30,803 bases of DNA from CAZAFM01 sp964484395 (GCA_964484395.1 CAZAFM010000018.1:1-30803), one strand, 5' to 3'; numbered from the stretch's first letter, positions 16,454-25,229 are shown. A program made the numbers and translations. The notes: a model not told the origin generated them from the letters alone.

Positions 16454-16609
16454 TTAAGAGCGATTTTTTTTCTCCTTATCTTTGCTAAGTAGAAGCTTTA
16501 GCAAGACAGCCATTGACTTTGGGCTTTTTTTAAAAACTTTTTTAAGCTGAAGACGCAAAATATCACTTTTTACGCTCTCAGCCTCAGAAAGTGATGGTTT
16601 TGTTTCCAT
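16454..16609 (-). CDS. Small basic protein of 51 residues overlapping purU and trmL (hypothetical)
   Basis: An ATG at 16609 opens a 51-residue frame ending in TAA at 16454. It overlaps the last 26 bases of purU in another frame and carries the trmL ribosome site inside its last codons. The protein is rich in Lys, Leu and Ser (LRLQLKKVFKKSPKSMA, then a Leu-rich helix and a KDKEKK tail) and reads like a folded small helical protein rather than random sequence. A weak AGGA lies nine bases upstream. It fills what would otherwise be an unexplained purU-trmL gap. I do not recognise the family; protein-level conservation in related genomes would decide. Confidence 0.5.
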   Translation of the reverse strand: METKPSLSEAESVKSDILRLQLKKVFKKSPKSMAVLLKLLLSKDKEKKNRS

Positions 16610-17426
16610 AAACAAAAATCCTATCTTCTAGCGCAAGACTAAGTGCATTTGAGAGGACACTTTTTTCTATCTCTCTTCCAGCCTTTTGCATATCTCTCCA
16701 ACTAAAGTTGTGATTTACATCTATGACATCTTGAGATATTATAGGCCCCTCATCTAGGTTGTTATTCACAAAGTGAGCAGTAGCCCCTATAATTTTAACA
16801 CCTCTCTCATAGGCTTGCTTGTATGGGTTTGCACCAACAAAAGCTGGTAAAAACGAGTGGTGTATATTGATAATTTTGTTTTCATACTTCTCTACAAAGT
16901 ATGGAGTTAATACCCTCATATACTTTGCCAAAACTATGTAATCAAGCCCATCACTATACTCACTTATTGCCTCTATGACTTTTTGCTCATGCTCTGTTCT
17001 TTTTAGTCCATCTACACTTATGTGTAAAAATGGTATATCAAACCTATCTACCAAATCTTTTAGTTCACTATGATTAGAGAGTACACAAGCTATATCTACA
17101 TCCATATCCCTACTATGATGCTTGATGAGTATATCTCCTAAGCAGTGGGACTCTTTTGTCGCGAATATAATAATCTTTTTTGGTCTATCTAGGCTTTTTA
17201 GCTCTACTTTTGAGCCCTCAGGCAAAACACTTTCTAGCTGTGACTTTAGCCCATTTAGCGCTTTTTCGCAGCTAAACTCACTACGCATAAAAAAGAGTCC
17301 AGATTCTATATCTACAAACTCATCATTTTTTAGGACATTTACACTACTATTTAGCAAAACACCTGTTATTGTATTTATGAGCCCCTTTTTATCAGGACAC
17401 TCAACAAGAAGAGCAAATTTATTCAA
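16584..17426 (-). CDS. purU: Formyltetrahydrofolate deformylase
   Basis: Hydrolyses 10-formyltetrahydrofolate to formate and tetrahydrofolate, balancing one-carbon pools and supplying formate for purine synthesis. The 280-residue protein has an N-terminal ACT domain (about 1-80; LVECPDKKGLI) and a formyltransferase-fold domain with NIHHSFLP (187-194) and LDEGPII with D225. The start is TTG 17426, with AAGGTGA just upstream, nine bases after the prs stop. Second gene of the prs operon, consistent with purine supply. Confidence 0.95.
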   Translation of the reverse strand: MNKFALLVECPDKKGLINTITGVLLNSSVNVLKNDEFVDIESGLFFMRSEFSCEKALNGLKSQLESVLPEGSKVELKSLDRPKKIIIFATKESHCLGDILIKHHSRDMDVDIACVLSNHSELKDLVDRFDIPFLHISVDGLKRTEHEQKVIEAISEYSDGLDYIVLAKYMRVLTPYFVEKYENKIINIHHSFLPAFVGANPYKQAYERGVKIIGATAHFVNNNLDEGPIISQDVIDVNHNFSWRDMQKAGREIEKSVLSNALSLALEDRIFVYGNKTITF

Positions 17427-17435
17427 CGATTCACC

Positions 17436-18368
17436 TTATAGAAATAGACTATTAACACTTTCATTATGATAGATTCGTCTAATAACTTCTGCAAAAAGCC
17501 CAGCAACTGAGAGTACCTCTATCTTCTTACACTCTTTTTTAAGAGGGAGAGTGTTCGTCACTATAAGCTTATCTAACTCACCCTCCTCTATCCGCTCATA
17601 CGCAGGACCACTTAAAACCGGATGCGTACAAAAAGCGATTACAGACTTTGCACCTCTTTTTTTAAGTGCTGATGCTGCTTTTACTATAGTCCCAGCAGTG
17701 TCTATTATATCGTCTACTAATATAACATCTTTTCCATCTACATCACCTATAATATTCATCACCTCAGACTCATTGGCTTTAGCTCTTCTTTTGTCCACTA
17801 TAATCATCTCAAGTGAGAGCCTATCTGCAAAGTACCTAGCCCTAGCTACTCCACCTATATCTGGACTTGCTATTATTGGATTATCTAGCTTATGCTCTGT
17901 TTTTAGATAGTCAAAAAATACAATACTTCCATATAAATTATCCACCGGTGCATCAAAAAAGCCCTGTATCTGACCTGCATGAAGATCAAGTGTGACCACT
18001 CTTTTTATCCCCGCTGTTTCTATGAGGTTTGCTACAAGCTTGGCTGTGATAGGAACTCTAGGAGCTGCTTTCCTATCCTGTCTAGCATATCCAAAGTAGG
18101 GGATAATAGCTGTTATAGAATCAGCTGAACTTCTACGCAAAGCATCTGACATAATAAGTAATTCCATTAGATTGTCATTTGTAGGAGCGCCTGTTGGTTG
18201 GATGATAAAAACATCCCTACCTCTTACGCTCTCACTAATCTGTACATTTGTCTCTCCATCACTAAAGCGACTGATAATAGCATTTGATAGCGGTATATCA
18301 AGATATCTAGCAACCTCTTTGGCAAACTCTGGATTCGCACCCCCACTAAAAAGCTTATAGCCCCTCAT
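17436..18368 (-). CDS. prs: Ribose-phosphate pyrophosphokinase (PRPP synthase)
   Basis: Makes phosphoribosyl pyrophosphate from ribose 5-phosphate and ATP for nucleotide, histidine and tryptophan synthesis. It has 310 residues from ATG 18368, the size of class I enzymes. Visible are FSDGETNVQI, the YFGYARQDRK ATP loop, the DLHAGQIQGFF metal/ATP segment and the PRPP loop VDDIIDTAGT. ATG 18368 has a GGAG five bases upstream; the GTG two codons earlier sits inside that site. First gene of prs-purU-orf51-trmL-(14384 gene), with its own TGCTATAAT promoter element. Confidence 0.97.
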   Translation of the reverse strand: MRGYKLFSGGANPEFAKEVARYLDIPLSNAIISRFSDGETNVQISESVRGRDVFIIQPTGAPTNDNLMELLIMSDALRRSSADSITAIIPYFGYARQDRKAAPRVPITAKLVANLIETAGIKRVVTLDLHAGQIQGFFDAPVDNLYGSIVFFDYLKTEHKLDNPIIASPDIGGVARARYFADRLSLEMIIVDKRRAKANESEVMNIIGDVDGKDVILVDDIIDTAGTIVKAASALKKRGAKSVIAFCTHPVLSGPAYERIEEGELDKLIVTNTLPLKKECKKIEVLSVAGLFAEVIRRIYHNESVNSLFL

Positions 18369-18398
18369 AAACACTCCATCTTAAGAATTATGACTAGA

Positions 18399-18404
18399 AT
18401 TATA
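18399..18404 (-). promoter_or_regulatory. -10 element of the prs operon promoter
   Basis: The minus strand reads TGCTATAAT 31 bases before the prs ATG, in the 63-base gap after fliY. This implies that prs and the genes after it are transcribed separately from the flagellar operon, with possible read-through. Confidence 0.65.
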
Positions 18405-18431
18405 GCAGTAGAATATTTTATACTAGGTTAG

Positions 18432-19337
18432 CTATCCTCGTAGTTTTTCAAGTCTCTCTTTTTTGGTGCCTATCTCTGTTATCTGTATGCCAAAGTTTCC
18501 ATCAACTATGACAACTTCACCCTTTGCTATGACCTTATCATCCACAAGTATGTCAAGTGGGTCATTAGCAAGCTGATTTAGTTCCACAACTGTTCCGATA
18601 TCCATACCTATAACATCTTTTAAAAGCATCTTTTTTTGACCAATACGAACAATAATAGGAAGCTTTACATCAAGTATCATTCCTAGGTTTTTTTGCTCAG
18701 TATCACTTAAATCATCAAATCCGCTACCTAGTGCTTCAGCTCCAGAAGAAGAACTGCCACCTCCACTACTTGATGGAGATGAAGCTTGCTGAGGTTCTGG
18801 CTCATCTTCTGGTAAGTCTGCTGGGGTCTCAGGCGCACTCTCAAAGCCATTTACCACTGCACTATCAAAAAGAACTACAAAATCACTCTCCACACTCTTT
18901 AGAGCAAAACTATAAACAACAGCTTTTGTAAAAGATGATATATCAAGCTCATCCTCTTTATACTCAGAGTTTTCAACCGAAAAGCTTATTTTAGGTATAT
19001 CATTTTGTGCCCCAATAGCAGTTGTTAGAGCACCAAAGATGTTAGAAATGATCTCTTTTGCAGCATCTAAATCATCTTCATTAAGAGTATCTTGAACCTC
19101 TCCCTCTCCTCCAAGCATCATATCTGAAAGAATACTTCCTATCTGTGGAGTTACAAGAACTCCAGCTTTTCCGTTTATATCTCCACTAACAACTACATCC
19201 ATCACTGCCACTGGCAGTGATGGTTCATACGAGGCTACATCTAGCTCCTCTTTTAGTTCAACCTTTGGTGCCTCACCTGTTAACCCCTCTATAGTAGTTA
19301 CTATCTCCTCTAAAAGGAGTTTTAAAAAATCATTCAT
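18432..19337 (-). CDS. fliY: Flagellar motor switch protein FliY
   Basis: C-ring protein that combines a CheC/FliM-like middle domain with a C-terminal FliN/SpoA domain, used by Campylobacterota for motor switching and export. The 301 residues comprise a middle domain (about 1-165), a Ser/Pro/Gly linker (about 170-205) and a SpoA domain (about 220-292; LDVKLPIIVRIGQ, LLKDVIG, VVELNQLANDPLDI, GEVVIVDGNFGIQI). In the helix DAAKEIISN (91-99), Glu and Asn are three residues apart, so the CheC phosphatase signature (E-x2-N) is not in register. ATG 19337 overlaps the fliM end by eight bases. Last gene of the operon. Confidence 0.95.
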   Translation of the reverse strand: MNDFLKLLLEEIVTTIEGLTGEAPKVELKEELDVASYEPSLPVAVMDVVVSGDINGKAGVLVTPQIGSILSDMMLGGEGEVQDTLNEDDLDAAKEIISNIFGALTTAIGAQNDIPKISFSVENSEYKEDELDISSFTKAVVYSFALKSVESDFVVLFDSAVVNGFESAPETPADLPEDEPEPQQASSPSSSGGGSSSSGAEALGSGFDDLSDTEQKNLGMILDVKLPIIVRIGQKKMLLKDVIGMDIGTVVELNQLANDPLDILVDDKVIAKGEVVIVDGNFGIQITEIGTKKERLEKLRG

Positions 19338-20397
19338 TATCTTCCTCTTGCATACTTGTTATCCTACTAACTCTCTGCTTCTCAAGCATTTCAAGAATCT
19401 TCTTGACCTCATCTTTCTCAGTTCTGATAACCTCTTTTAGTTGAAATGTTTTTCTAAAGCGTCTTAGACCAATCTCACCTATAAACTTATCTTTTCCATC
19501 CACACTTACAATAGCTGTATCATCAGCAGGTCTATCAAGCCTTAAGATGTCACCCTCTTTAATATCAAGTATCTCCTCTAATGATAGTCTTGTCTGCCCA
19601 AGTTTGGCAGTTACAACTACTTGAGCACCACCAAGTAGTGCTTGAAGCTCTCTGTTTCTACTCTTCTTAGAGCTAGTCTCAGTTAGCATTACATCACGAC
19701 TTGCTAGACGAGATAGGACTGATTCTAGTGCTATTACTGGGTAGCAAATATTCATCATACCAGAGCTATGACCTATGATTATCTCCATTACAACCATGAT
19801 AACTATCTCATTTTGAGCAACAATTTGGACGACATTTGGACTTGACTCTTTAGTCTCAATAGATGGATATATATCTGCAATTGGTCCCCATGCATCTCGC
19901 AGATTGCCCATTACTTGTCTAAGTATTGTATCAAGCAGGTTTAGCTCTATCTCTGTAAACTCCCTGTTTGATTCATAAGGATCACCATTTCCACCTATAA
20001 GCCTATCTATCATAGGAAAAGCGATTGAGGGGTTTAGCTCTAATGCTCCAGTGCCATCAAGTGGCTTTAGTGAAAAAACATTAAAGCTAGTTGGACTTGG
20101 AAGTGACATCAAAAACTCACCATAAGTCATCTGATCCACTGAGTGAAGCTGTATCTCAACAATACTTCTCATAATGGCTGAAATTTGAGAAGAGAGATTT
20201 CTAGCCATCTTATCATGTATCCCACGAAAAGCCCTTAGTTGCTCTTTACTTACACGATTTGGGCGCTTGAAGTCATATAGAGTAATGGCTTTTTGCTGAA
20301 GGACATCATCTTTTTCAATGGATTCAGTGTCACCACCCTCATCATCAACGACCTCTAGTAGAGCATCAATCTCTTCTTGGCTAAGAATATCAGCCAT
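19330..20397 (-). CDS. fliM: Flagellar motor switch protein FliM
   Basis: C-ring switch component that binds phosphorylated CheY and reverses rotation. The 355 residues include the N-terminal CheY-binding peptide LSQEEIDALL (5-14), the FliM middle domain (about 45-245) and a SpoA domain (about 260-335; ARLGQTRLSLEEIL and SVDGKDKFIGEIG region). The ATG at 20397 overlaps the fliA stop by eight bases. It sits between fliA and fliY in the conserved Campylobacterota order. Confidence 0.97.
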   Translation of the reverse strand: MADILSQEEIDALLEVVDDEGGDTESIEKDDVLQQKAITLYDFKRPNRVSKEQLRAFRGIHDKMARNLSSQISAIMRSIVEIQLHSVDQMTYGEFLMSLPSPTSFNVFSLKPLDGTGALELNPSIAFPMIDRLIGGNGDPYESNREFTEIELNLLDTILRQVMGNLRDAWGPIADIYPSIETKESSPNVVQIVAQNEIVIMVVMEIIIGHSSGMMNICYPVIALESVLSRLASRDVMLTETSSKKSRNRELQALLGGAQVVVTAKLGQTRLSLEEILDIKEGDILRLDRPADDTAIVSVDGKDKFIGEIGLRRFRKTFQLKEVIRTEKDEVKKILEMLEKQRVSRITSMQEEDNE

Positions 20398-21100
20398 TAT
20401 CTTCTCCTAGAGTTATTCTTATTTTCTGTATCAAAGCCTTGTTTATCTGCGATATTCTAGACTCTGTTATATCAAGTATCTTACTTATCTCTTTTAGACT
20501 TAGCTCCTCAAAGTAGTAGAGCTGTATAACCATCCTATCTCTCTCCTTAAAAGTCTCTATTATCTGTTTGATTTTTTCTACAAGCTCCTCTTCCTCTATG
20601 CTCTTTTGGATATCAGTCTCATTTATAGAGTTTAGCTGCTCCTCTATTGGCATCACAGAGTAGATTTCTGAAGCTATTTTTGCCTCTCTTATCTTCTCAA
20701 TACTCTCACCTATAGCCTCAGCTAGATACTCATCACTTGGGTCTTCTTGATGCTCATTATAATACTCTGAGCTCACTTTATCTATAGCCTTTACAAGTCT
20801 TCTGCTTCCGCGAGAGCGAGGGTCAAGTGATCTAAGATAATCTAGCATTGCTCCATAAACCCTAGACTTAGCATACCCCCAAAAAGAGTCATTTAGCTTT
20901 GAGTCATATCTTCTTGCAAGCTTCACAAGCTCCTCAGCCCCTACTGAAAAAAGATCATTAACTTCAACAGAGCTAGGTAGTCTCTCTTTTAGGCGAAAAG
21001 AGAGTGATTTTACATAGGGTAGATAAGTCTGTGCTAGACTCTCTTCTTGTGCCTTTACACTCTCTTCATATCCTTGTAATGCTTTATTTTTTGTTCCCAT
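20390..21100 (-). CDS. fliA: Flagellar sigma factor sigma-28 (FliA)
   Basis: RNA polymerase sigma factor for late flagellar genes. The 236 residues contain region 2 (LPYVKSLSFRLKERLP to AMLDYLRSLDPRSRG), region 3 (about 100-150) and region 4 with the helix-turn-helix LSLKEISKILDITESRISQ (about 205-224). ATG 21100 lies within the last codons of the upstream membrane-protein gene (17-base overlap), with AAGGG upstream. Its antagonist FlgM is not in the window. Confidence 0.96.
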   Translation of the reverse strand: MGTKNKALQGYEESVKAQEESLAQTYLPYVKSLSFRLKERLPSSVEVNDLFSVGAEELVKLARRYDSKLNDSFWGYAKSRVYGAMLDYLRSLDPRSRGSRRLVKAIDKVSSEYYNEHQEDPSDEYLAEAIGESIEKIREAKIASEIYSVMPIEEQLNSINETDIQKSIEEEELVEKIKQIIETFKERDRMVIQLYYFEELSLKEISKILDITESRISQINKALIQKIRITLGEDNG

Positions 21101-21449
21101 TTGCGCCCTTGTTTTTGGCTTGCATCTCTTGAAGCTCCTCTTTTATACTAGCTTCTAGATCTCTTATAAATGATCTTATCTCATCACTATTTTTTTCTCG
21201 TTTATCAAACTCTCTATCAAAGTGTTCAAGCATTTTATCATATTTATTTTTTTCTAGCATCTTGCCTTTCATATCTACTGAACTCACAAAAAGTGAAGCG
21301 CAAAAAGTCATAATAAGATAAAAAACAACTGTTGAAAGTATAGTAAAAAAGAGTATAAGCTCTGGTGATGAAAACTTGAGTAATGAGACAATAAGCCCCA
21401 AGAAGAATCCATTCACTATAGAAAAACCAATAAAATTATCAACACCCAT
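21084..21449 (-). CDS. Two-span membrane protein with coiled-coil tail, in the flagellar operon (function unknown)
   Basis: A 121-residue protein with two hydrophobic helices (about 8-26 and 29-53) and a charged, helical cytoplasmic tail (about 58-112) likely to form a coiled coil. From memory, Campylobacter has a small membrane protein gene at the same position between flhG and fliA, so the position appears conserved. It starts 27 bases after flhG and overlaps fliA. No enzymatic motif is seen. A membrane-linked regulator or scaffold for FlhG, FliA or the C-ring is conceivable from the neighbourhood only. Confidence 0.85.
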   Translation of the reverse strand: MGVDNFIGFSIVNGFFLGLIVSLLKFSSPELILFFTILSTVVFYLIMTFCASLFVSSVDMKGKMLEKNKYDKMLEHFDREFDKREKNSDEIRSFIRDLEASIKEELQEMQAKNKGANGNKK

Positions 21450-21476
21450 TGATGCCCCTTGGGAAAGTTTAAAGCA

Positions 21477-22355
21477 CTAAAACTGGGCAAGAATCTTTTT
21501 AAAAAATTTACTAAATTTGCCCTCTTCTGAGCCTTCAAGCACTTTATGTTCCATATTGTTTAAGAGTTTCTTAGCTATTGACTCTAAATCAAAAAATGGC
21601 TCTGAGTTTTGGTACTCTTTAGAAAAGAGTAGCCTCTGCTTCACACTTCTGCTCACATACTCATGGTTTTTTATCTTTCCTAGAAGTTTTAGATCAAATT
21701 CATAGTCTATGTAACTTTTTGCAACTTTTGATATTTTTTCAAAAATAGACTCTGCTTCTTTATCACTTCTAGCCATATTAACTATCATATAAATATTTTT
21801 TTTTGTTTTTGATATGATTTTTATTGTTGCATACGCATCAGTGACCGCTGCAGGGTCAGTAGCAGTAACCACTATAACATCATCACTCGCATTTAAAAAA
21901 GCCTGAACATGCTCACCAATTCCAGCCCCAGTATCAACAATCACAAAATCCAGCTCATCTAAAAACCCAGTCTCTTCAGTAAACTTATCAAACATAAACT
22001 CACTAGAGTACTTCAGTATCTCCTCGCCACTTTCACCGGGGATAAGATACAATCCATCTTCTATTTTTACCAAAATCTCTTCTAAGGTTGCACTTCCTTT
22101 TAGAAGATGTAGTATGTTTTGCTTACTTTTTACTCCAAACATCACATCTAGGTTCGCTAAGCCAATATCAGCATCAAGTACACCTACCTTAAAGCCACTT
22201 TTCCATAAGAAGTATGAGAGGTTTGAGCTTATGGTGCTTTTGCCAACCCCTCCTTTTCCAGAAGTGATACAGATAAACCTAACACCATCTTTTCTATCTT
22301 TTTTCTCACCTACTAGTTGTTCTAAGCCATGAGCTTGATTCTTTACCTTGCTCAT
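21477..22355 (-). CDS. flhG: Flagellar number regulator FlhG (MinD-like ATPase)
   Basis: MinD/ParA-type ATPase that limits flagellar number and works with FlhF. The 292 residues carry the deviant Walker A GKGGVGKST (33-41), the switch I-like DADIGLANLD and Walker B FVIVDTGAG. The N-terminus before the P-loop contains HGLEQLV, like the DQA.xLR-type motif that stimulates FlhF GTPase activity, and the C-terminus ends in a likely amphipathic membrane-targeting helix (KFFKKILAQF). ATG overlaps the flhF stop by four bases. Confidence 0.96.
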   Translation of the reverse strand: MSKVKNQAHGLEQLVGEKKDRKDGVRFICITSGKGGVGKSTISSNLSYFLWKSGFKVGVLDADIGLANLDVMFGVKSKQNILHLLKGSATLEEILVKIEDGLYLIPGESGEEILKYSSEFMFDKFTEETGFLDELDFVIVDTGAGIGEHVQAFLNASDDVIVVTATDPAAVTDAYATIKIISKTKKNIYMIVNMARSDKEAESIFEKISKVAKSYIDYEFDLKLLGKIKNHEYVSRSVKQRLLFSKEYQNSEPFFDLESIAKKLLNNMEHKVLEGSEEGKFSKFFKKILAQF

Positions 22356-23743
22356 TTTTTACCTCTTCTAAAGCCATCAAGCAAGCACTCAACAAGATAG
22401 TCTCCATTAGCTGGAAGCAAATCATTTGGTACATCTTGCCCAATTGAGAAGTAACTAACTGGTTTTTTTGTCTCATACATAAGAGAGAAGATATTCCCAT
22501 ATCCACTTGTCTCATCAAGTTTTGTTACTATAACTGTATCTATATCAAGTATGGAGAAGTTTTTATATATCTGGCTTAGGTCTTCATATTTTGTTCCTGA
22601 TGAGACTACTAGATTCACATCTATTTTTATACTATCCTCTTTGTTTAGGTACTCTCTTAGAGCATCTATTTTTTCTTTATCATACTGAGAGCTACCAACT
22701 GTATCTATAAGTATGTAGTCACAATGTTTTAGGGAGTTTATAGCAGTTACAAACTCAGGTGGGTCAAGGACTGTATCAATGGAGAGTTTCATCTTTTTAG
22801 CATACTGCATAAGCTGTTCAACCGCACCTATTCTGTATGTATCAAGTGTAACAATTCCCACTTTGTTTTTTTTCTCAAGTAAGAAGGCATATCTTGCTGC
22901 AAGTTTAGCTAAAGTGGTAGTCTTACCAACCCCAGTAGGACCTACAAACATCATTATTTTTCTCTGCCCTTGAGGTCTTAGCTCTGGTCTTGAGTAGATT
23001 ATCCGTCGCAAAAGCTCTTTAAAGTATCTTTTAATAAGTATACTATTTTCACGCATACGAACTGGCATATGCTCTAAGGTCAGCTTCATAATAGTGTTTA
23101 GATGTTCTTTGTACATTCCGCTGTTTTTTGCCAAAGAGTAGATTTCCGCGAACTCTTGGGGTATGACAAGACCATCTTTTTGAGGTCCCTTTTCATCCCA
23201 AAACATATGCTGAATAAGTTTTAGCTTGTCATTTAGTTTATCTATCTCACCTTTTATGAGTTTCAAGTCTTTATTATCATCTTTTTTGGGTTTACTCTCC
23301 TCTTTGTTTGAGCGCGCAGCAGGTGGTGGCTCATCTCTTTGAGGTAGTCTTTTACTCTCAGCTGCTTGGGCTATTTGAGATATCTGCTTAACAGTTTCGG
23401 AGAGATTTAGGCTAACATCATCAAACCCCTTAGAGTATGGATTACTTTTAGTACTCATAATCTTTTCAAAGCGCTCTTGAACAGATCTTCCACCTATTTT
23501 TTGAGCATTTTCACTAAGCGTCTCTCCATTTTTTTGGATGCTTGCTAGCTTCTCTTGGGCTTTTTGGGCTATGTTTTCTGGAACCGCTACTTGTACTTCA
23601 TATAGAGCTGGTGTACTGAAGCTTTTTTTTCTTATCTCTTTTGTACTAACTACCATAGCTTCATCACCACATATCTGCTGTGCCTTCTTGAGAGCCTCCG
23701 CAGAGGTGTGTCCAGTAAAGGTTAGAAGCTTCATAGTAGACAT
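22352..23743 (-). CDS. flhF: Flagellar biosynthesis GTPase FlhF (SRP-type)
   Basis: SRP-family GTPase that places flagella at the pole and is needed for flagellar gene expression in this phylum. The 463 residues comprise a basic N-terminal B domain (about 1-160), an N domain (about 165-255) and the NG GTPase domain with G1 GPTGVGKTT (268-276), the DTYRIGAVEQL insert motif, DTVGSS and TKLDET. ATG 23743 is chosen for the AGGAG seven bases upstream; it overlaps folK by 13 bases. A later ATG (23734) is possible. Confidence 0.97.
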   Translation of the reverse strand: MSTMKLLTFTGHTSAEALKKAQQICGDEAMVVSTKEIRKKSFSTPALYEVQVAVPENIAQKAQEKLASIQKNGETLSENAQKIGGRSVQERFEKIMSTKSNPYSKGFDDVSLNLSETVKQISQIAQAAESKRLPQRDEPPPAARSNKEESKPKKDDNKDLKLIKGEIDKLNDKLKLIQHMFWDEKGPQKDGLVIPQEFAEIYSLAKNSGMYKEHLNTIMKLTLEHMPVRMRENSILIKRYFKELLRRIIYSRPELRPQGQRKIMMFVGPTGVGKTTTLAKLAARYAFLLEKKNKVGIVTLDTYRIGAVEQLMQYAKKMKLSIDTVLDPPEFVTAINSLKHCDYILIDTVGSSQYDKEKIDALREYLNKEDSIKIDVNLVVSSGTKYEDLSQIYKNFSILDIDTVIVTKLDETSGYGNIFSLMYETKKPVSYFSIGQDVPNDLLPANGDYLVECLLDGFRRGKK

Positions 23744-24210
23744 CTGTATTCTCCTAAAAAAGAGAGGGGGATTTTTACACTTTTTCGCTCACTCCATTTT
23801 GGGTGGGGTAGTGTTAGTTTTTTTGATTTTAGAGTTAGATTATTAAAAAATATCATATCTATATCAAGTGTTCTTGGTCCATTTTTGAGCACCCTTACTC
23901 TTTTAAATCTCTTTTCTAGATACATTATATAACTAAAAAGCTGATTGTAACTATAGCTTGTCTCTATATGTAAAACTGCATTATAAAAATATGGCTGATT
24001 TTCTATTCCAAAAGGTGGATTTATATAGATAGGTGAACTCTCTTTAAGCTCTATATGAGGATGTGAACGAAGCTTTAAAAAAAGATGTCTAAAAGTCTTT
24101 AGAATATCCCCTATATTTGCACCAATACCTAAAATAGCACGATTGCTATGTGCCTTAATACCTTTTTTAGTAAAAGGAAAAAACTTCACTACAACAATCT
24201 CCTCCCTCAC
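23731..24210 (-). CDS. folK: 2-amino-4-hydroxy-6-hydroxymethyldihydropteridine pyrophosphokinase
   Basis: Folate pathway enzyme that pyrophosphorylates 6-hydroxymethyl-7,8-dihydropterin. The 159-residue size fits HPPK. Diagnostic segments are LGIGANIGD (27-35), the NGPRTLDIDMIFF signature (about 109-121) with its metal-binding aspartates, and LPHPKWSER. The N-terminus has about 22 extra residues before the first strand. ATG 24210 overlaps the pepQ stop by four bases. Its place before flhF matches what I recall of the Campylobacter order, so it is a housekeeping gene carried in the flagellar operon. Confidence 0.95.
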   Translation of the reverse strand: MREEIVVVKFFPFTKKGIKAHSNRAILGIGANIGDILKTFRHLFLKLRSHPHIELKESSPIYINPPFGIENQPYFYNAVLHIETSYSYNQLFSYIMYLEKRFKRVRVLKNGPRTLDIDMIFFNNLTLKSKKLTLPHPKWSERKSVKIPLSFLGEYRCLL

Positions 24211-25229
24211 AAAATCTCCGCTCTTCCGTTTTTGATAACAACCACATCCTCTATCCGAACACCAAATCCTCCATCTACATATATCCCAGGCTCTATAGTA
24301 AAGACCATTCCTTCTTCTATAATGTCTTTACTTTTAGCAGAGATACGAGGAAGCTCATGTATATCAAGTCCTACTCCATGACCTGTTGAGTGTGTGAAAA
24401 GCTTTCCATATCCAGCACTATCTATTACCTCCCTAGCTTTAGCATCTATACTTCTAGCACTTACACCCTCTCTAGCATACTCTATAGCCCTCTCTTGGGC
24501 TTTAAGGACTGTATCATAGATCTTCTGTCTCTCTTTTTGGCTTAGGTGCTGGTTTTTTGAAATATCACTAGATACGCCTATTTCAAATGTCCTAGTTCTA
24601 TCTGAGCAATATCTTTTGTACTTTATACCAGCATCAAAAAGCACCATATCACCTTTTTTTAGCTTCAAAGAAGTGGGTAGTGCATGAGGCATAGCTGCAT
24701 TTTGATTTAATGCTACAATAGGGTCAAAGCTTAAATCATACTCCCCAGAGTTACTTAGAAATCTTTTTGCCTCAAAGTGGAGGGCTTTTTCGCTCTTTCC
24801 AACTCCATCTTGCTTCATAAACTCAAAAAACCGATTAAAAGCAAGTGCGTTTAGTCTAACTGACTCCGCTATGAGCTCTATCTCTTTTTTTGTTTTTATC
24901 GCTCTTATCTTTTGAGAGTAGTTATCATGCACGATAAAGTTCACTCTATGAAGCTTGGAGCTTAACTCATCTAGCTCTTTTACACTAAGCTCACTAGGAT
25001 CAAAATAGATAGCCCTTAGTCTAGCTTGTCTGAGTATGTTTGCTATGGTTTTGTAGAGGTTGCTACTCTCTACAACCTCTGCTCCTACTATGTTTGATTT
25101 TGCTTCTAATGTGTATCTAGCATCGGTTATAAAAAACTTCTCACTACCTATTTTGAGCAAAAAAGCATTATCACAACTATATCCACACTCGTAGTATAAA
25201 GAGCTCTCACTTCTTAAAATAAGGTTCAA
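24207..25229 (-). CDS. pepQ: M24 family metallopeptidase (Xaa-Pro aminopeptidase/dipeptidase-like)
   Basis: Dinuclear-metal peptidase that cleaves N-terminal residues next to proline. The 340-residue form has a creatinase-type N-terminal domain (about 1-110) and a pita-bread catalytic domain. All five metal ligands are present: D199 and D210 (FDAG and CSDRTR), H284 in STGHGVGLDIHE, E313 in TIEPGIY, E327 in RIEDV. The start is TTG 25229 with CGGAG five bases upstream, two bases after the aroQ stop. PepP and PepQ cannot be told apart here; the symbol is provisional. Confidence 0.92.
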   Translation of the reverse strand: MNLILRSESSLYYECGYSCDNAFLLKIGSEKFFITDARYTLEAKSNIVGAEVVESSNLYKTIANILRQARLRAIYFDPSELSVKELDELSSKLHRVNFIVHDNYSQKIRAIKTKKEIELIAESVRLNALAFNRFFEFMKQDGVGKSEKALHFEAKRFLSNSGEYDLSFDPIVALNQNAAMPHALPTSLKLKKGDMVLFDAGIKYKRYCSDRTRTFEIGVSSDISKNQHLSQKERQKIYDTVLKAQERAIEYAREGVSARSIDAKAREVIDSAGYGKLFTHSTGHGVGLDIHELPRISAKSKDIIEEGMVFTIEPGIYVDGGFGVRIEDVVVIKNGRAEIL

